Assembly: GCA_013407085.1 (NCBI GenBank)
Contig: JACCGJ010013966.1
Span: 1 to 64,000 of the forward strand
From: Atriophallophorus winterbourni
Lineage: Eukaryota > Platyhelminthes > Trematoda > Plagiorchiida > Microphallidae
Reading direction: 5' to 3'
DNA: 64,000 bases
The notes beneath the pieces are model-generated. The model did not search any database. It saw only the letters and a program-made list of their open reading frames with translations, and was not told the origin of the DNA. This document shows positions 9,726 to 20,300 of this stretch, piece by piece; position 1 is the first letter of the stretch; each line of letters starts with the position of its first letter. Made by a program: the position numbers and the translations under genes.

Positions 9726-12700
9726 GTACGTTGAGTGTGCACCGAGTGAATTTCCATTAAATTGACAGAGAAACGTTTACTTTTTATCTACTGATTAAAA
9801 ATCAACAGTTAATATTTAAAATTGTAAATTTTGCAAACCACTCGCGAAATGAGGTTCACATCAGCCAGCATTAGATTGACTTAACATACGAAACATTTCG
9901 AGATTGATCTGATGGAGCAGTGTGTGAATCCATATATTGCTTGACACCTTGCTTTTTGTCTAAATTATAATCTGCTTCAAAATTACACATATATGATTCC
10001 TAGAATTATGCATATTGCGTTAGACAGCTGCAAGTGATTTACGAAAAATGTTCATGATGAATTCATCCTTATACATATCATGAATTAAAAAAGTAACAGT
10101 CTCAGCAAAAAAATCAGCTACAATCACTAAAAATCAGCAAACAAAATTTGAACTTTGAAACAAATTTAAGATGAATGTTGCACCAACAACCTGTTTGAGC
10201 ACACGTACCCACTCACACGTATCTGGTTTAAACACACAGGTTTGTATGAAGGTTAAAAACATCAAACGGAGATGTTGATCACTCTAAAACATGAAAAGAT
10301 AATTTTTTGAGCTCCACAAATGGTTACGTTAAAATGTTCTTTCATTGAAAACATCAAACCGAATTCAAGTGATCTCGTGGACATTAATAAGACTTGTAGA
10401 CGCGAAATATAATTGTTGCGATTATAGAAATGATTTGAATTGAGGTTCAGTATTGCGTTCAATGTTCTAACCATTTATTAATTGTATATTACATTAAATA
10501 TTTATTGCCCCGGACCGCCTAATGTTTACATTGTTGAATATGTATTAAAAACATTTATAAAATTAGTGCAACATTCATGCACTTTTACCATTGTACGAGT
10601 GTGTGAATAAGGACCTCAGGGGGCAAGTAGCGATTTCTGTTGTTTTGTGCATTGAGTTGTTCATATAGGCTTCTAGGATTCGCGAACTAGCTTTAACCGC
10701 ATCGCTTTCCCGTTTTTCCTTTTCAATTATCGATTGCGTGAGTATGACATTAAGGTCAGCCTTTCCAAAGTTAATCAAGGTCATAATTATGCACTTGGCA
10801 AATAATAAAACATTCAGTTATCCTACAAAAAGGGAAACAAGTTACCACAACACTGTCCTCAATCTGTGTTTATCGACTGTCACTTTGACCGGAATTGTCA
10901 ATCGATTTCCTGCCATCTGGTTCATCTCAAACCCTGACCGCGTAGGACTAATTTGATCGAACCTGACTAAAATGTGAAATGGCGACTAACTGTACCTGTT
11001 TGTTACCAAACTGCTAACGGTTTTCATGTTATGTGTTAGTAATCCAAAATTATTGCGTTTTTGACATTTTATCTTTGTTGGACTTTTCGGCGTTTCCTGC
11101 GTCGGTGTTGTTGTGGTCATTCGATTTTGTGGCATGTCTTTCAACAAAATTATGATTACCGCAATCTCGTAATTGACTTCACACTGGTACTGGTTCGATA
11201 TCTGGGTGTATCCATCCAAGGGAAGCAGTGGCCTCGATTTCCTCTCTCATAAGAACTCATCATCATTGAATATTAATGCCTGGATCCGGATTTGAAACCG
11301 AGACCATCTTGATGTAAAGCCGATGCGATAACCACAAAGCTAATCCGCCCGTTAGGGTAGGCCGCACGCTTATGAGCTCTAATGAGACGGAAGCTCTAGT
11401 CCAGGGCTTTCAGTGGATTGACTTTTCTTTGAAATCTGTAACAACACATCACGTATAAGTGGTCTCTAACTAAGAATTACCTATCCAAACACGGGCAGTT
11501 GAGATGCAATACACGAGCAAAATGTTGTGGAGGTTTCAAATTTGCGTTTATAAAATCTATTGCAAAAGAAGCTGTGATTCAAAAATTCGAAGTGATGTGC
11601 AGCTTCGAAATTGATAAATAATAAATTATTTGGCGGGCTATTTGGCAAGTTTCGGTTTCATGATCGAAAATTAATTCGATTTCAACAATCGGAAACTGTA
11701 AAAAATGACGTAATAAAATAAACAGTGGCGCAAAATATTGTTTTCGATAATGGTACCCCAGATTGATCTGTGGATATTTTAACCCACACAAATATCATTT
11801 TCAAAATAATTATATTCAGCATACTGAAATCTCTAACAGTAGTCTGTTTCGGCCCTCTTTATCTATCTCATTTTCATGAGATTAATATTGCTATAATCAA
11901 GGGTGCATAACATCAACACTTGTAACTAGTTTCACCGAGACAATGTCATACGTTTGAGACAATCCGCTGCATTAATTGTTTCTTCAAGACTAGTTTACTA
12001 GCAAAACTGAAATTCAAATCGTAATAAACCCCTTTCCCTTACATTGTAAGATGTGTGAAAATATTGAACATTCGCTTAGCGTTTAACTTGTTCTGAGTGA
12101 ATGGCCATTGTTTTTAAACCTTTAAATTTAACTAAGTGATTTAGCGCTTCATAATTGTGATCTACGTTTCAGAAAATACGATGTCAAAAAGAATTAATTT
12201 ATGTAGAGGAAAATGGTTGTGGCCGATCGGGAATGCACACACTTGAAAAATGAAGTTTCTAATAAATCGGGTAGAGCAGTTTTCGGTAATGATTCGCTTC
12301 TGAGACGGATGCTTCGTCAGACGAATAGTGTCAGTACGAACAGAGATCAGGATTGAAAAGCAGACAAACAAACAAAGTCTAAGCTGGACAAGAACTACGC
12401 AGGCCATGGTGAGAGCTGAGCTTGTCAAGATAGACAAGCGAATTCGGGAACACCGCTGAATGTTATGTAAACCCTCAATTGTTTTGCTTGTGTTCAGGTG
12501 TGGTTGACACGCGCTGGCAGATTAGCTAGATTACGTAGATCGTGTGCACAAGAAAGGTCACGCAATTTAATTTTTATCTGCTGCAAACCAGACATCAATT
12601 TGTACCAATTTGTCCCATCCACTTTGTTAGCTAACTTTAGGTTAGGTGCCTTCAGGTTAAAGCCCGAAGGCACTGACAAATTTGTCTGTGAAATTTTACC

Positions 12701-12857
12701 AAATCAACTTCGTCATATTCAACGCGAAAAAGCAACCTGTGCTCACGTGCAAGGTTGCAAGCCCATGTTATCCCATCATTTTCTCTAGAAACGAAACAAA
12801 ATTTCTCAAAAATATATAAACATTGAACATCTGTAATTATTTTTAATATCTACGTTT
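9726..12857. other. Decayed intron region of GH27 copy 2; no gene
   Basis: Contains the tRNA-like SINE at 11276-11352 and reading frames at 10262, 10575, 12162 and 12498 without recognisable motifs. Nothing else was supported. Confidence 0.45.
11276..11352 (-). repeat. tRNA-derived SINE head with pol III A and B boxes
   Basis: On the - strand, 'TAGCTTTGTGG' (11342-11332) fits the A-box consensus TRGYNNARNGG. 'GGTTTCAAATCC' (11299-11288) is one base longer than, and otherwise close to, the B box GGTTCGAATCC. The spacing is that of a tRNA gene. The acceptor stem does not pair, so this is a SINE or tRNA pseudogene rather than a working tRNA. The body after the head is not delimited. Confidence 0.5.
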
Positions 12858-13289
12858 TTGCATGGCTTTGCTGATTTGAGTCATCATTTACATGAGAAAG
12901 ATTTCAAATTTCGTCATTCGTTCGACAAGTTGTGTTACAACGATGTACATTTCGAGGCAGATCATAAAAACATTGAAATGTGGAATTTAGATCTGATCAA
13001 ATTTCCCGGCTGATTCATGGATGATGTTGTAAAATTCGAAGGATTTAAACGAATGCGAAATTTGTCCAAAACGATTGGAAAGAAAATCTCGATCGTGTGT
13101 GACACGCTGCTTGATAATCACGTGTCTTATTTTAGAGGCTTATCCGGGGAATGCACCAAAGAGCGCATTAAACTGCAAAAAAACAATTCCGCGAACGAGC
13201 AATCATTAATTCCACTTCAGCTTTCTCTTGACCATTTGACACCAAACTTGAACCCAAGTAATTGATGAGTTGGATATACTCGATCGGAC

Positions 13290-13600
13290 AGTAATGAACG
13301 TTCCGTTAGTTCCACACTCCAGATCAAATTGTCGAAGGTTTTTCTTTGCTCTCAGAGTTTGTTTTATAGTGACCTCCCTGCCCCCACATATCATTTGCGC
13401 AACAAGCCTGAACATGTTCAAGGCTGAACTTGACAATTATATGTTGACCAAATTCAATCTTGCACCTGCTGATATTCCATATAGACAAGATATTTGTGTT
13501 GTTTTTATGCATTCCCTATATTTTTAATCGGCGGTTACTGTAAAGTATTTGCTTTTTGGACCTTTAAAACTTTGAATAACTTTGAATGCATGTGCAACGT
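13290..13600 (+). mobile_element. CR1-like LINE C-terminal/3'-tail fragment
   Basis: Reads 'ATSLNMFKAELDNYMLTKFN', the typical end of a CR1-type ORF2 ('F+..LD'), followed by the recurrent tail ending in 'CTTTGAATAACTTTGAATG'. It directly follows the GH27 exon 2 remnant. Confidence 0.6.
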
Positions 13601-13719
13601 ATGAAAAGCGCCTTGGATTTTGCTGCATTAATATTGATACCGACTTTCACAACAGTGCTTCTGATGCAGTTTACAGTTATTTGCATCATTTCAGACAATT
13701 AAGAGAAAACAACTACATC

Positions 13720-15150
13720 ATAAATCTATTCGCGATCTTATATACAGACCTCCGTTGAACCTTGCACCCATGATAGTCCGTTAATAAACAGAACCAGCGA
13801 TAAGGAACATCCTTACCGGAATTCTGTGTACTAATTAAACTTGCGATTGTTTTTCACCGTAGACGTGAACATGAGCCCTTGTAGCTTTGCAAAACGTTTT
13901 AACCAAGCAAACGAACTTCAAGGGGACACCATACGATAGCAAGGTGTCCTATAAGTTGCCACGGTCTACAAAATCGGAGGCGGCACGAAAATCAATAAAA
14001 CCAGCTATCGTTACCTGTTGGTAACTTACACAGTGATTCATAATCATGAGTAAGGTAAATATTTTGTCAACTCATAGCATTTCTGGGCGACACCCACGTT
14101 AGTTGAATGTAGTGCGCAGATTTCGTTCGGTGAAGAACAGATTAAGCAGTATCATCGCAAACCGTTTAGCAACACTATGAATGAATCTTATTCAGCGGTA
14201 GTTGTAGCACACAGATTTTGTTCCACGTTTGTACAGGGGTTGGTTTATAGACATTCCCTAGTCTGCTAGGTAAAATGCCGTCACCTAGATAGAACATAAC
14301 AGTTTATGCAGTTGATATAGTAATGCGTCAGCACAAGCTACAATAATGTCAACGGAAACTTTATCCTCAGTTGAAGATTTACCAATCTCTATTCGTTAAA
14401 AAACAATTGATATAACGTAATCTAACGAGTCATCGTAGTTGCCCGGGTAGCCGCAGCTCTGTACCGAGGCCACGATTAATTTACTGATGGATTAAGGGCG
14501 ATTCAGTAATTGACTGTAATGCTCAACCCAAAAATATATATCTCGCGATTCAGGCAAAATTTTTCAGCTGTCTCAACGAATCCCAAAGATTCGTGCTAAA
14601 ACAACAGCTTCCAGCTGCGTTGCGAATTAGGCGAAACAGTTTTCCAAACTCACCTATGCCCACTGCAGCTTCCATTTTATATGCAGTCACCGCCAAGTAT
14701 AGCTTATGAGCCTTATGGGCGGATGGCGTAACAGCTCTCCCGAGGAAGCGCTAATGGGGAGCAGTATTCATTCTGGCATATCTTGCTTGGGCAGAGAGCA
14801 TGATAATCTGTTCTAAGAGATCCAGTTTCGTCGTTAGCGGGAAACGGCGCCTAGGAATTTTAATTCCGCATTCTAAGTAGCGGCCTTCAGTCTGGACCAC
14901 TGTTGTTCAACTGGGGCATCACTACCATCGAAGTGATCAACAGTATCATCAATGAACTACTTACGTTGCTCCAGGGTCTCCTCAAACTGCCAAGGTTAAA
15001 TACTTCTTATGAGTTTCCATTTGGCGTTTTAGCAGTAGAAGTCGGCGATTGCGTGAACGTAAATTACCTCATCATCTTGACTGTCACCCTTCAGCGGAGT
15101 ACTACACAGCGCCGTAAGATATGCGGGGTTGGATGTGCCTTTTGAGTCTG
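13720..15150 (-). mobile_element. Second LINE family, decayed RT fragment
   Basis: On the - strand, with shifts and stops, one reads 'YKRGTKSVCYNYR' and 'SVAKRFAMILLNL', 'GCRPEML.VDKIFTL', 'IDFRAASDFVDR', 'LSYGVPLKFVCLVKTFCKA' and then 'NSGKDVP'. These are RT blocks 1, 2 and A and the following helices, of a type distinct from the CR1-like copies (YK.G...C.NYR and GCRPGRGC-VDQIFTL style). The copy is heavily mutated. The region above 14600 is less certain. Confidence 0.6.
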
Positions 15151-15900
15151 ACTGTTTCATTATCTGAAACGCTATCGTTTAAATGGCAAGACTTTCGATT
15201 TCATTATGACAATATTATATACACATATATATTCGAAAGAGCATCAACTATATTTAAATATGACACATATTTATGGTAATAAATGTGACCATTTAATGTA
15301 TTTGTCCATTTCATTAGGGCAACTATTTGTTTAGCTTGTGCACAAAGTCACGTATTTTAGTGAAATACTTGCAGAAGCAAAAAACGGAAATGAATATTTG
15401 CTCAAGCAACGTGTATTCGATTATAATCGAGATCGAACAAAAGAATGTCTGTTCATCACGTGATCAACTGCTCAATCGGATATGTTATTTCTCGCATTCA
15501 CAAATCTATTGAAAGATTTACGAGAGAACCACGGATTAGCTGAAATTTGTAGCCAGTTTAAAAAAATTCTTCAGTGCATCATTTAAACCAAAATACACTG
15601 TGAGTTTGTGAGTGACTTCTGTCAAAAAATAAACGAAGGCATATTTGAGCTTATATTGAACGGCAGTACATTTGCGTGTTGATATCAAGGTTTCGTAGGA
15701 GTTCAAATCTCATTTTGTATACATTTGAGCATCGGAACCATATCAAATATATTTTTACATTAACATTATTAAAATCCACGTGTTAAGTTTCAATGTGTAA
15801 AATTTAATTCGAATGTTTATCAAGTTAGAATTTTTATCTCTCACCTCTTCGATAAATTTTATCTCAATACGATCAATTTGAATAGTCTCTTCGCGATGTT
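15151..15900. other. No gene seen
   Basis: A+T-rich sequence; the short + frame at 15327-15512 shows no motif. Confidence 0.4.
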
Positions 15901-16106
15901 CCCTAAACCGGAAGATTGGAATCGCTGGGTTTATGCAACTTTGTCCAAAGCAGGAAACGACGAGATATTATTAACATTAGTGAAATTGTGTCTAGCGAAA
16001 GACATCGACTAAGACTCTGAAGAGTTTTTTGAGTAAGTGGCACGCGGACATACCCTATCCGATTAAATACTAAGTTCACCGATTGAATGTGGGTGCCATT
16101 TCCTAT
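15901..16106 (+). mobile_element. CR1-like fragment, left half (interrupted by the 4-kb LINE)
   Basis: Just before the target duplication the + strand reads '...CHFLSV'. The reading continues on the other side of the 4-kb LINE as 'TDISFWNSLP', then 'MFKARMDKRIQR' (about 20200-20300), a CR1 ORF2 C-terminus (WNSLP). The LINE therefore inserted into an older CR1 copy. Confidence 0.5.
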
Positions 16107-16119
16107 CCGTAACTGATAT
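16107..16119. repeat. Target-site duplication, left copy (CCGTAACTGATAT)
   Basis: Identical to 20187-20199; marks the 3' boundary of the minus-strand LINE. Confidence 0.85.
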
Positions 16120-16185
16120 GTCTGTCTGTCTGTTGGCCTCCGTCGGTCGATGTCGACCATGGATGTACATCACATCGCATGAATT

Positions 16186-16548
16186 TCATGTTTTGCAACT
16201 TTTTGAATGACTAAACAGTCCGATTCGGGAGGAACAATCTCTCCCGCAGCGCTTGCAACGATAGTCAGAACTCTGTTGTATTGCATCAGTTGCACGCCGG
16301 CGGCGTGATCTGCGTTCAGCAGCCAGGAGCTGTATTTGCTCCTCCCCGGCTTGCAGTCGACGCTTTACACAATGCCTCCAAAGTGAGCGGTCAAGAGCAA
16401 GTTCTTCCCAGCTTGCGGGGTCAATGTCAAGAGCTTTCATATCTCTTTTGCAAACATCTTTGTACCGCAAGTGCGGTCTGCCCAATGGTCGACTTCCTAA
16501 TTGCAACTCACCGTAGAGTAGATCTTTCGGAATACGACCATTTTCCAT
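16186..16548 (-). CDS. LINE ORF2 C-terminus with C-x2-C-x12-H-x3-C motif
   Basis: Continues the RT protein in the next frame: 'MENGRIPKDLLYGEL', 'GRPHLRYKDVCKRDMKAL', then an Arg-rich stretch and 'YRCKRCGRDCSSRIGLFSH' with the spaced Cys/His residues of a putative nucleic-acid-binding knuckle. The frame actually resumes upstream of this ATG, at about 16600. The same segment is partly present at 60341-60120. Confidence 0.82.
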   Translation of the reverse strand: MENGRIPKDLLYGELQLGSRPLGRPHLRYKDVCKRDMKALDIDPASWEELALDRSLWRHCVKRRLQAGEEQIQLLAAERRSRRRRATDAIQQSSDYRCKRCGRDCSSRIGLFSHSKSCKT

Positions 16549-16549
16549 T

Positions 16550-18643
16550 CTATAGACATGACCAAGCCACCGCAGGCGGCGCTGACGTAATAGGGTAAAA
16601 CATGCTCTGTAGACCAGCTTTTGAAAGCACTTCAGCGTTAGTCACTCTGTCCATCCACGATATGTTCAAGATACGACGGATGCTTCGTAGATGGAAAGCA
16701 TTCAGCTTCCGTTCGTGTCTTGCGTGGGTGGTCCAGGTTTCACTGCCGTATAGTAAAGCATTTAGTACGCACGCGCTGTATACCATCATCTTTGTCTTTA
16801 CAGTCAGCTTGCGGTTACCCCAAACACGAGAGTTCAATCGGGACAAAATGACAGCTGCTCTGCCAATCCGCTTATCAATCTCCGTGTCTAGCGAGAGGTT
16901 GTCCGCAATGGTTGAACCAAGATATGTGAAATGATGTACTGGTTCGAGCTGACAGTTTCCAACAGTGATGATTGGCGGCGATACAGTCCCTTGACCAAGG
17001 ACTTTGGTCTTGCTCATGCTGATTGTTAGACCAAAGTCTTTGCATGCCGACGAAAAACAGTCCATTAGCGACTGTAGGTTCTCTTGGGAGTGAGCAATAA
17101 AGGCTGCATCGTCGGCAAACAACAGGTCACGGATTATCACATCTCGTACTTTGGTTTGTGCTCTCAACCGGTTCAGGTTGAAAAGCTTGCCATCACTTCG
17201 CGTGCGTATGTAAATGCCTTCTGTTCTCATCTTAAAAGCGTGCTTCAGAAGCAGAGCAAAGAAAATGCCGAACAGCGTGGGAGCAAGAACACACCCTTGT
17301 TTGACGCCTCGGCGAATTTCAAATGCTTCTGAACTGCAACCGTTAAAATGGACTGAGCCTTTCATGCCTGAGTGGAACGAAATAACGAGTCTCAGCAGCC
17401 TTGGGGGGCAGCCTATCAGATCGAGCATTTTGAAGAGACCCTCCCTGCTGACGTAGTCGAATGCCTTAGTTAAATCAATAAAAACAGCGTATAATGGCAT
17501 ACGCTGTTCCCGACACTTTTCTTGAAGTTGTCTCAGGGAGAAGATCATGTCAACGGTTGATCTTCCCTTGCGGAAGCCACATTGAGATTCGGAGTAAATT
17601 CTATCAGCTAAAACTTGCAGCCGGATCTGTAAGACTTTAGCAAACAATTTGCCTACAACATTCAGAAGGGAGATTCCTCTGTAATTGTTGCAGTCGCCTC
17701 TGTCACCCTTATTCTTAAATAGCGTGATGATCTTTGTGTCTCGCATCTCTTGTGGGACACCCCCCTCCTGCCAGCACTGAAGAAGCAAATGGTGAAGAGG
17801 CTGTAATAATGCTGCTCTACCGCATTTGATGAGCTCAGGTGGAATTCCGTCGTCACCAGGGGCCTTCCCATTCGCTAAGCGGTCGATTGCCTTATTGAGC
17901 TCATCAAGTGTAGGAGGGGTATCTAGATATTCAATGGTCGGCAACCGTTCGACATTTTCAAGTGCATGCGGTAGAACCGTACTGTCCCTAGAGTAGAGGG
18001 AGGAGAAGTGCTCTACCCATCTTTCCATCTGTTGAGTTTTGTCGACAATCGGCTTACCAGATAAAGACTTAATGGGAGCCGTTTTAAGTTTGTTTGGGCC
18101 AATGGCTCTCTTGATCCCATCATACATACCGTGAAAATTGCCGGTATCCGCAGCTTTTTGGATATTGAGGCTAACTTCAGTCCAATAGTCGTTTGCACAA
18201 CGCCTTGCAGTCTGTTGGACCTTATTTCTAGCTGCTCTTAGAAGACGTAAGTTTTCATCTGTTGGCATACCTTTGAACCTCAAGAATGCTGAGCGTTTCT
18301 CATCCAGCACAGCAGTCATCTCAGAAGCGTTTGCTTCGAACCAGTCGCTCGTTCGAGCTTTCTTCGGACCGAAAGTGGAAAGTGCGACTCGGCATATGCA
18401 GCTTTTTATCAATTCCCAGTTTTCTGAAGCAGATTCAAGTGGGGTTGTCTTGTTGAACTCGTCCGTGAAGGCTTTTGCGAATCTCACAGTTAGATTAGGT
18501 TCGCACATGCGAGTGACGTCTATCCTAGGCTTAGCAGACAATTTGGTGCGGTGAAATCTCGTGTGGGGGAGCTTCAGTTTTGCACAGACCAGTGAATGAT
18601 CAGTGTCGCAGTCTGCGCTTTGATATGATCTAGTGAGGAGCAC
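16550..18643 (-). CDS. LINE reverse transcriptase
   Basis: A long intact frame of 697 residues. It begins inside the endonuclease's last motif ('DTDHSLV'), then RT blocks 'NYRGISLLNVVGKLFAKVL', 'SQCGFRKGRSTVDMI', motif A 'VFIDLTKAFDYV', motif B 'RRGVKQGCVLAPTLF' and motif C 'LLFADDAAF' with both catalytic Asp. 'LLYGSETWT' and 'LRSIRRILNISWMDRVTN' follow in the thumb region. All catalytic residues are present. The last dozen residues are out of frame because of an extra base near 16600. Confidence 0.92.
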   Translation of the reverse strand: MLLTRSYQSADCDTDHSLVCAKLKLPHTRFHRTKLSAKPRIDVTRMCEPNLTVRFAKAFTDEFNKTTPLESASENWELIKSCICRVALSTFGPKKARTSDWFEANASEMTAVLDEKRSAFLRFKGMPTDENLRLLRAARNKVQQTARRCANDYWTEVSLNIQKAADTGNFHGMYDGIKRAIGPNKLKTAPIKSLSGKPIVDKTQQMERWVEHFSSLYSRDSTVLPHALENVERLPTIEYLDTPPTLDELNKAIDRLANGKAPGDDGIPPELIKCGRAALLQPLHHLLLQCWQEGGVPQEMRDTKIITLFKNKGDRGDCNNYRGISLLNVVGKLFAKVLQIRLQVLADRIYSESQCGFRKGRSTVDMIFSLRQLQEKCREQRMPLYAVFIDLTKAFDYVSREGLFKMLDLIGCPPRLLRLVISFHSGMKGSVHFNGCSSEAFEIRRGVKQGCVLAPTLFGIFFALLLKHAFKMRTEGIYIRTRSDGKLFNLNRLRAQTKVRDVIIRDLLFADDAAFIAHSQENLQSLMDCFSSACKDFGLTISMSKTKVLGQGTVSPPIITVGNCQLEPVHHFTYLGSTIADNLSLDTEIDKRIGRAAVILSRLNSRVWGNRKLTVKTKMMVYSACVLNALLYGSETWTTHARHERKLNAFHLRSIRRILNISWMDRVTNAEVLSKAGLQSMFYPITSAPPAVAWSCL

Positions 18644-18648
18644 TCTTC

Positions 18649-19425
18649 CTATATTAGTACGCTTAACAAGAATAAGATCAAGCTGATGCCAATGCTTAGA
18701 GCGAGGATGCTTCCAAGAGACTTTATGCTGTGGTTTTGTTTGAAAGAAGTGTTACTGACACAAAGATTGAACTGTGTGCACAATTCTAAAAGGCGTTGCC
18801 CATTTTCATTGGTTTTACCTACGCCGAACCTTCCGAGACAGTTTTGCCAAGACTCGTAATCTGCACCAACTCTGGCATTGAAATCACCCAATACCACTAA
18901 ACAGTTTTTCTGTGGTACGTTTTTCAGGACGGCTGTGAGGTTATGATAAAAAGCGTCTTTTTCAGCAGGCGTCGCAGAGAGCGTCGGTGCATAAACGTTG
19001 ACCAACGTAATGGTACCAGTAATGCACCTCAGATTTAGAGTCCAAATCCGTTCGCTCCCGCTGCTGCTCGGTTCTGTTGCTTTTAATATGTCGTTTCGCA
19101 CGGCAAACCCAACTCCATGCAGTCGAGGCTCATCGGAACCTCTTCCTTTCCAAAAGAATGTGTAATCACTTTCTGTTAGCTTACCAGTGTCTGGTAAGCG
19201 CGTCTCTTGTAGGGCAGCCACGTCGACATTCAGCCTCTTTAGCTCGTTGTTAATCACGGCGGACTTTCTAACGCCTCTGATATTCGAGACGTCGTCATGA
19301 AATCCTGGAAGCATGGACCGGACGTTCCAGGTTCCAAGTTTCAGAACTGACATTTGTTGTTTGGTATTTCGATTCGCTGGTGCGGAAAAATACAGTCTGC
19401 TTGTCGGTTGATTCCTAATCCCCAT
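18649..19425 (-). CDS. LINE apurinic-like endonuclease domain (N-terminal part of the polyprotein)
   Basis: Starts at ATG 19425. APE-type motifs in order: 'LGTWNVRSM', 'ALQETRLP' (catalytic Glu), 'LVNVYAPT' and 'VLGDFNARVG' (catalytic Asp/Asn). The domain nicks target DNA to prime reverse transcription. The last 35 or so residues are out of frame: after 'FNLCVSNT' the true continuation ('HKVSWKHPRSKHWHQLD') is in the next frame and leads into 'DTDHSLV' at the start of the RT reading frame. One indel near 18750 explains this. Confidence 0.85.
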   Translation of the reverse strand: MGIRNQPTSRLYFSAPANRNTKQQMSVLKLGTWNVRSMLPGFHDDVSNIRGVRKSAVINNELKRLNVDVAALQETRLPDTGKLTESDYTFFWKGRGSDEPRLHGVGFAVRNDILKATEPSSSGSERIWTLNLRCITGTITLVNVYAPTLSATPAEKDAFYHNLTAVLKNVPQKNCLVVLGDFNARVGADYESWQNCLGRFGVGKTNENGQRLLELCTQFNLCVSNTSFKQNHSIKSLGSILALSIGISLILFLLSVLI

Positions 19426-19611
19426 GCACCCAATGAGGATAGCAGACCGTGGCGAGACGGCACCTTATTGACTGGGGGCTGCCCAGCTTGAGGCGGGCGG
19501 TAGCCGTCCAATGAGACCTGGAAGTCTCTCCCACCGTCGAAAGCAGCCCCAGGCGCTTAGCTCTACGCCAGTCGAGCCATAGCTTTTAACCGGTATCTGC
19601 TGCTTCCCGTG

Positions 19612-19956
19612 TTATTTTCCGTAGAAGCGGAATGGAGTGTCCTCTCCATTTGTGCGTTGTGATGTACGCCAGGGCAGTTCAATATGGAGAACTAGCTGTT
19701 GCCCATGCAGCAAGTGCTCCCTCTCCACGGCACCATTGGAACCAAAGGAACAGCTAGGCTGATACGTTTGGACAACGATGCCGTCGCAGGAGCTGGCAGG
19801 ACGAAGTTGAATAAACTTCGGACTGCCTAACGGGACTCCGGCTCCGGATTTTTCCTCGAGGTTGACTCCTGAAGCCTTTTCCATGAATGGATGTAGCCAC
19901 AAGGCAGTGGAGGTTTGAGATAAGGGTTTTCCTTCCCCTAGGTGGGCCGCCTTCAT
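19612..19956 (-). CDS. Small reading frame in the LINE leader, function unknown
   Basis: 114 codons ahead of the endonuclease, in the G+C-richer 5' leader. It has no zinc knuckle, RRM or coiled coil that would mark a LINE ORF1. It could be a real short ORF1 or chance coding in the leader. Comparison of other copies of the family would decide. Confidence 0.25.
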   Translation of the reverse strand: MKAAHLGEGKPLSQTSTALWLHPFMEKASGVNLEEKSGAGVPLGSPKFIQLRPASSCDGIVVQTYQPSCSFGSNGAVEREHLLHGQQLVLHIELPWRTSQRTNGEDTPFRFYGK

Positions 19957-20186
19957 GGACTAACGAGCTCCACCTGCCCGAAGCATGCTGGTTTTGAGGC
20001 GCCAGTCAGCCGCCTTCGCCCTTTCTCCTGTCAGTAGAAGCAGTTCCGCCGGGTCACATAGGACCACGCGTGCAGGCCAGGAGCTGGACTTGGTTGTCAG
20101 AGGCTATATGAGACGCAGGCCATTGGAGCATTTTTGGAATTGGGAGCTTATCCCCAAAACCACCCCGGCCGTGACAACCTTGGAAC

Positions 20187-20199
20187 CCGTAACTGATAT
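20187..20199. repeat. Target-site duplication, right copy (CCGTAACTGATAT)
   Basis: Identical to 16107-16119; marks the 5' end of the LINE, showing that this copy is not 5'-truncated relative to its insertion event. Confidence 0.85.
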
Positions 20200-20300
20200 A
20201 TCATTCTGGAATTCACTACCTCACTTCTGGTGAACTTTCCTGGCATGACGATGTTTAAAGCAAGAATGGACAAACGCATACAAAGGAGCGACATTCGTTA
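20200..20300 (+). mobile_element. CR1-like fragment, right half (after LINE insertion)
   Basis: 'ISFWNSLP' followed by 'MFKARMDKRIQRSDIR' and a stop is a CR1-type ORF2 C-terminus, rejoining 15901-16106 across the inserted LINE. Confidence 0.55.

Larger units (their letters stand above)
9500..13265 (+). pseudogene. GH27 copy 2, decayed (exon 1 and exon 2 remnants)
   Basis: Exon 1 remnant, about 9500-9725: 'DCSRYPNRCVNGTKIKLM', 'AEQLISSSLRDAGY' and 'TYVMPSFPS' directly before a GTACGT donor. An in-frame TAA precedes 'DCSRYP', and TGA TAA stand where the Trp of 'DACW' should be. Exon 2 remnant, about 12868-13265: 'ADLSHHLHEKDFKF', 'DLIKFPG' then TGA, then 'FKRMRNLSKTIGKKISIVCD'. The nucleophile position is Pro (CCC) here and Ser (TCC) in copy 1, and the Cys codon after it has become a stop. 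The acceptor AG before exon 2 is lost. No exon 3 was found; CR1 debris begins at about 13290. Confidence 0.82.
16120..20186 (-). mobile_element. Nearly complete non-LTR retrotransposon (APE endonuclease/RT, RTE-like)
   Basis: A 4.07-kb element on the - strand, bounded by the 13-bp direct repeat CCGTAACTGATAT at 16107-16119 and 20187-20199. It ends 3' in a (GTCT)n microsatellite (16120-16133, + strand), a common ending of RTE-like elements. From 5' to 3' it has a G+C-richer leader (about 20186-19430), the endonuclease (19425-about 18750), the RT (to about 16600) and a C-terminal domain with a Cys/His knuckle (to 16186). The only breaks noticed in the coding region are two single-base-type frame shifts, near 18750 and 16600. 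It supplied the short copies at 59872-60338 and 7143-7192. Confidence 0.88.

Noticed and set aside
16281..17456. + strand frames over the LINE
   Set aside because: They are the antisense of the reverse-transcriptase gene.
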